This document shows, piece by piece, positions 62,761 to 64,000 of a DNA stretch of 64,000 bases. The translations under genes and the position numbers were made by a program. The notes below the pieces were generated by a model. The model searched no databases. It saw nothing but the letters and a program-made list of their open reading frames with translations, and was not told the DNA's origin. Every line of letters starts with the position of its first letter. Within the stretch, counting starts at the first letter, position 1. The stretch lies in the NCBI RefSeq assembly GCF_013277415.1, contig NZ_VMMX01000005.1, forward strand, positions 15,381 through 79,380. Direction: 5' to 3'. Source of the stretch: Streptococcus sp. 68. Lineage in GTDB: Bacteria > Bacillota > Bacilli > Lactobacillales > Streptococcaceae.

Positions 62761-64000
62761 TTAGTCAATCCCGATTTCAGCTCGAACTACATCTGCGATG
62801 GTATCAACATAGTAGTCCACTTCTTCTGTTGTAGGCGCTTCTGCCATAACACGCAAAAGAGGCTCTGTTCCACTTGGGCGTACTAGGATACGGCCATTCC
62901 CTGCCATTTCTTCTTCCATCTTCTCGATGATAGCCTTGATAGCTGGCACTTCCATAGCCTTTTCCTTCATGGCATTTTCCACTCGGATATTGACTAATTT
63001 TTGTGGATAGATGGTTACTTCTGCTGCCAACTCTGACAAGCTCTTACCAGTTTCCTTCATGATTTTTGTCAATTGAACAGCAGATAATTGACCATCACCT
63101 GTTGTATTGTAATCCATCAAGATGACGTGCCCAGACTGTTCACCACCAAGGTTGTAGCCTGATTTTCTCATTTCTTCAACAACATAGCGGTCGCCGACTG
63201 CAGTAACTGCCTTGTTAATGCCTTCACGGTCTAAGGCCTTGTGGAAACCAAGATTAGACATCACAGTCGTCACGATTGTATTTTGAGCCAATTGTCCTTT
63301 TTCAGAAAGGTATTTCCCGATGATGTACATAATCTTGTCACCATCGACGATGTCGCCATTCTCATCGACAGCAATCAAACGGTCACTGTCTCCATCAAAG
63401 GCCAAACCGATAGCTGATCCGCTTTCTTTGACCACTTCTTGAAGGGCTTCTGGGTGCGTAGAACCAACATTAAGGTTGATATTAAGACCATCTGGTGTTT
63501 CCCCGATAACCGTCAATTGAGCGCCAAGGTCTGCAAAGATTTGACGGGCACTTGTAGAAGCTGCACCATTGGCTGTATCCAAGGCAACCTTCATTCCTTC
63601 AAGAGGAGTTCCAGTTGAAACAAGGTAGCCTTCATACTTACGCAAGCCTTCTGGATAATCTACCAAGGTTCCCAAGCCTTCTGCACTTGGACGAGGAAGA
63701 GTATCTTCCGCAGCATCTAGCAAGACTTCAATTTCTGCTTCTTTTTCGTCATCTAGTTTGAAGCCATCACCACCAAAGAACTTAATCCCATTATCAAGGG
63801 CTGGGTTGTGGCTAGCAGAAATCATGACACCCGCACTTGCTCCCTCAGTTTTGACCAAGTAAGCTACTGCTGGTGTTGCCAAAACGCCTAGTTTGTATAC
63901 GTGAATCCCTACTGAAAGAAGACCTGCCACCAAGGCAGATTCTAGCATTTCCCCTGAAATACGTGTGTCACGTCCTACAAAGACTTTCGGTGCTTCCGTT
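62761..64000 (-). CDS. glmM: Phosphoglucosamine mutase (partial, start beyond window)
   Basis: Converts glucosamine-6-phosphate to glucosamine-1-phosphate for UDP-GlcNAc and the cell wall. The frame stays open to the window edge, so the first roughly 40 residues, including the start, are missing; the visible part begins [18 protein letters not shown]. The phosphoserine loop is [13 protein letters not shown], the metal site DGDSDR, the sugar loop GGEQSGH and the phosphate-binding [12 protein letters not shown]. It is the GlmM counterpart to the Pgm at the other end of the window. The ATG at 63948 is internal and is not the true start. Confidence 0.95.
   Translation of the reverse strand, partial: TEAPKVFVGRDTRISGEMLESALVAGLLSVGIHVYKLGVLATPAVAYLVKTEGASAGVMISASHNPALDNGIKFFGGDGFKLDDEKEAEIEVLLDAAEDTLPRPSAEGLGTLVDYPEGLRKYEGYLVSTGTPLEGMKVALDTANGAASTSARQIFADLGAQLTVIGETPDGLNINLNVGSTHPEALQEVVKESGSAIGLAFDGDSDRLIAVDENGDIVDGDKIMYIIGKYLSEKGQLAQNTIVTTVMSNLGFHKALDREGINKAVTAVGDRYVVEEMRKSGYNLGGEQSGHVILMDYNTTGDGQLSAVQLTKIMKETGKSLSELAAEVTIYPQKLVNIRVENAMKEKAMEVPAIKAIIEKMEEEMAGNGRILVRPSGTEPLLRVMAEAPTTEEVDYYVDTIADVVRAEIGID

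Noticed and set aside
62761..63948. ATG at 63948 as start of glmM
   Set aside because: The frame continues upstream to the window edge with conserved GlmM residues ([11 protein letters not shown]), so the gene is cut by the window end.

Overview
The window is a low-GC Firmicute chromosome segment, and gene order, protein sequences and BOX repeats all point to Streptococcus pneumoniae or a very close Mitis-group relative (S. mitis, S. pseudopneumoniae). I cannot separate these from sequence reading alone. It is almost wholly ordinary core chromosome: no rRNA, tRNA, CRISPR, transposase or prophage gene was seen. Most genes lie on the minus strand. The plus-strand exceptions are pgm, bta, the lactonase-like gene, murE, the FMN reductase and mntE.

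Layout: 1-2.4 kb, pgm and the thioredoxin-like bta. 2.6-4.8 kb, a polar amino-acid ABC transporter. 4.9-7.3 kb, a TPR protein and an AI-2E family membrane protein. 7.4-9.6 kb, a BOX element and an extra OppA/AliB-type lipoprotein that looks like an accessory insertion. 9.7-10.7 kb, a lactonase-family protein. 10.8-17.2 kb, the complete eight-gene F0F1 ATPase operon with its promoter. 17.3-24.6 kb, a HAD-like remnant, an acetyltransferase, an amino-acid permease, greA, mltG, two acetyltransferases, murC and a disordered protein. 24.7-30.3 kb, a SWIM-SNF2 helicase and a MalY-like/MetB-like sulfur amino-acid pair behind a Met-box palindrome. 31-33 kb, an AliB-like lipoprotein. 33.2-36.4 kb, divergent murJ and murE. 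36.4-42.5 kb, CsbD, DUF1803, a papain-like hydrolase, ppaC, a GIY-YIG protein, a methyltransferase, an S1 protein and a HAD-cyclophilin fusion. 42.7-47.3 kb, rpsF-ssb-rpsR and ypmB-aspC-VOC-asnS. 47.6-53 kb, an MFS exporter, FMN reductase, yaaA, an unlisted 54-residue membrane protein, a 531-residue membrane protein and a deformylase-like protein. 53-57.3 kb, a Mn-riboswitch-controlled P-type ATPase divergent from the Mn exporter mntE. 57.4-64 kb, an ABC-F protein, cca, dapB, degV, a DUF1149 protein and the 3' part of glmM.

Themes: cell-wall synthesis (pgm, glmM, murC, murE, murJ, dapB, mltG), manganese homeostasis (mgtA, mntE, the Mn-dependent PpaC) and amino-acid/peptide uptake. Four short BOX elements (boxA-boxC without boxB) all lie in the same orientation. 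One has split the first seven codons and ribosome-binding site from a papain-like hydrolase gene, which is the clearest novel structural observation. Other points worth a look are two promoter geometries predicting leaderless mRNAs (murE and ypmB), a deformylase with a broken first motif, a pair of 112/113-bp imperfect tandem repeats ahead of dapB, and direct repeats flanking the extra OppA gene. I found no clearly undescribed multi-gene system.
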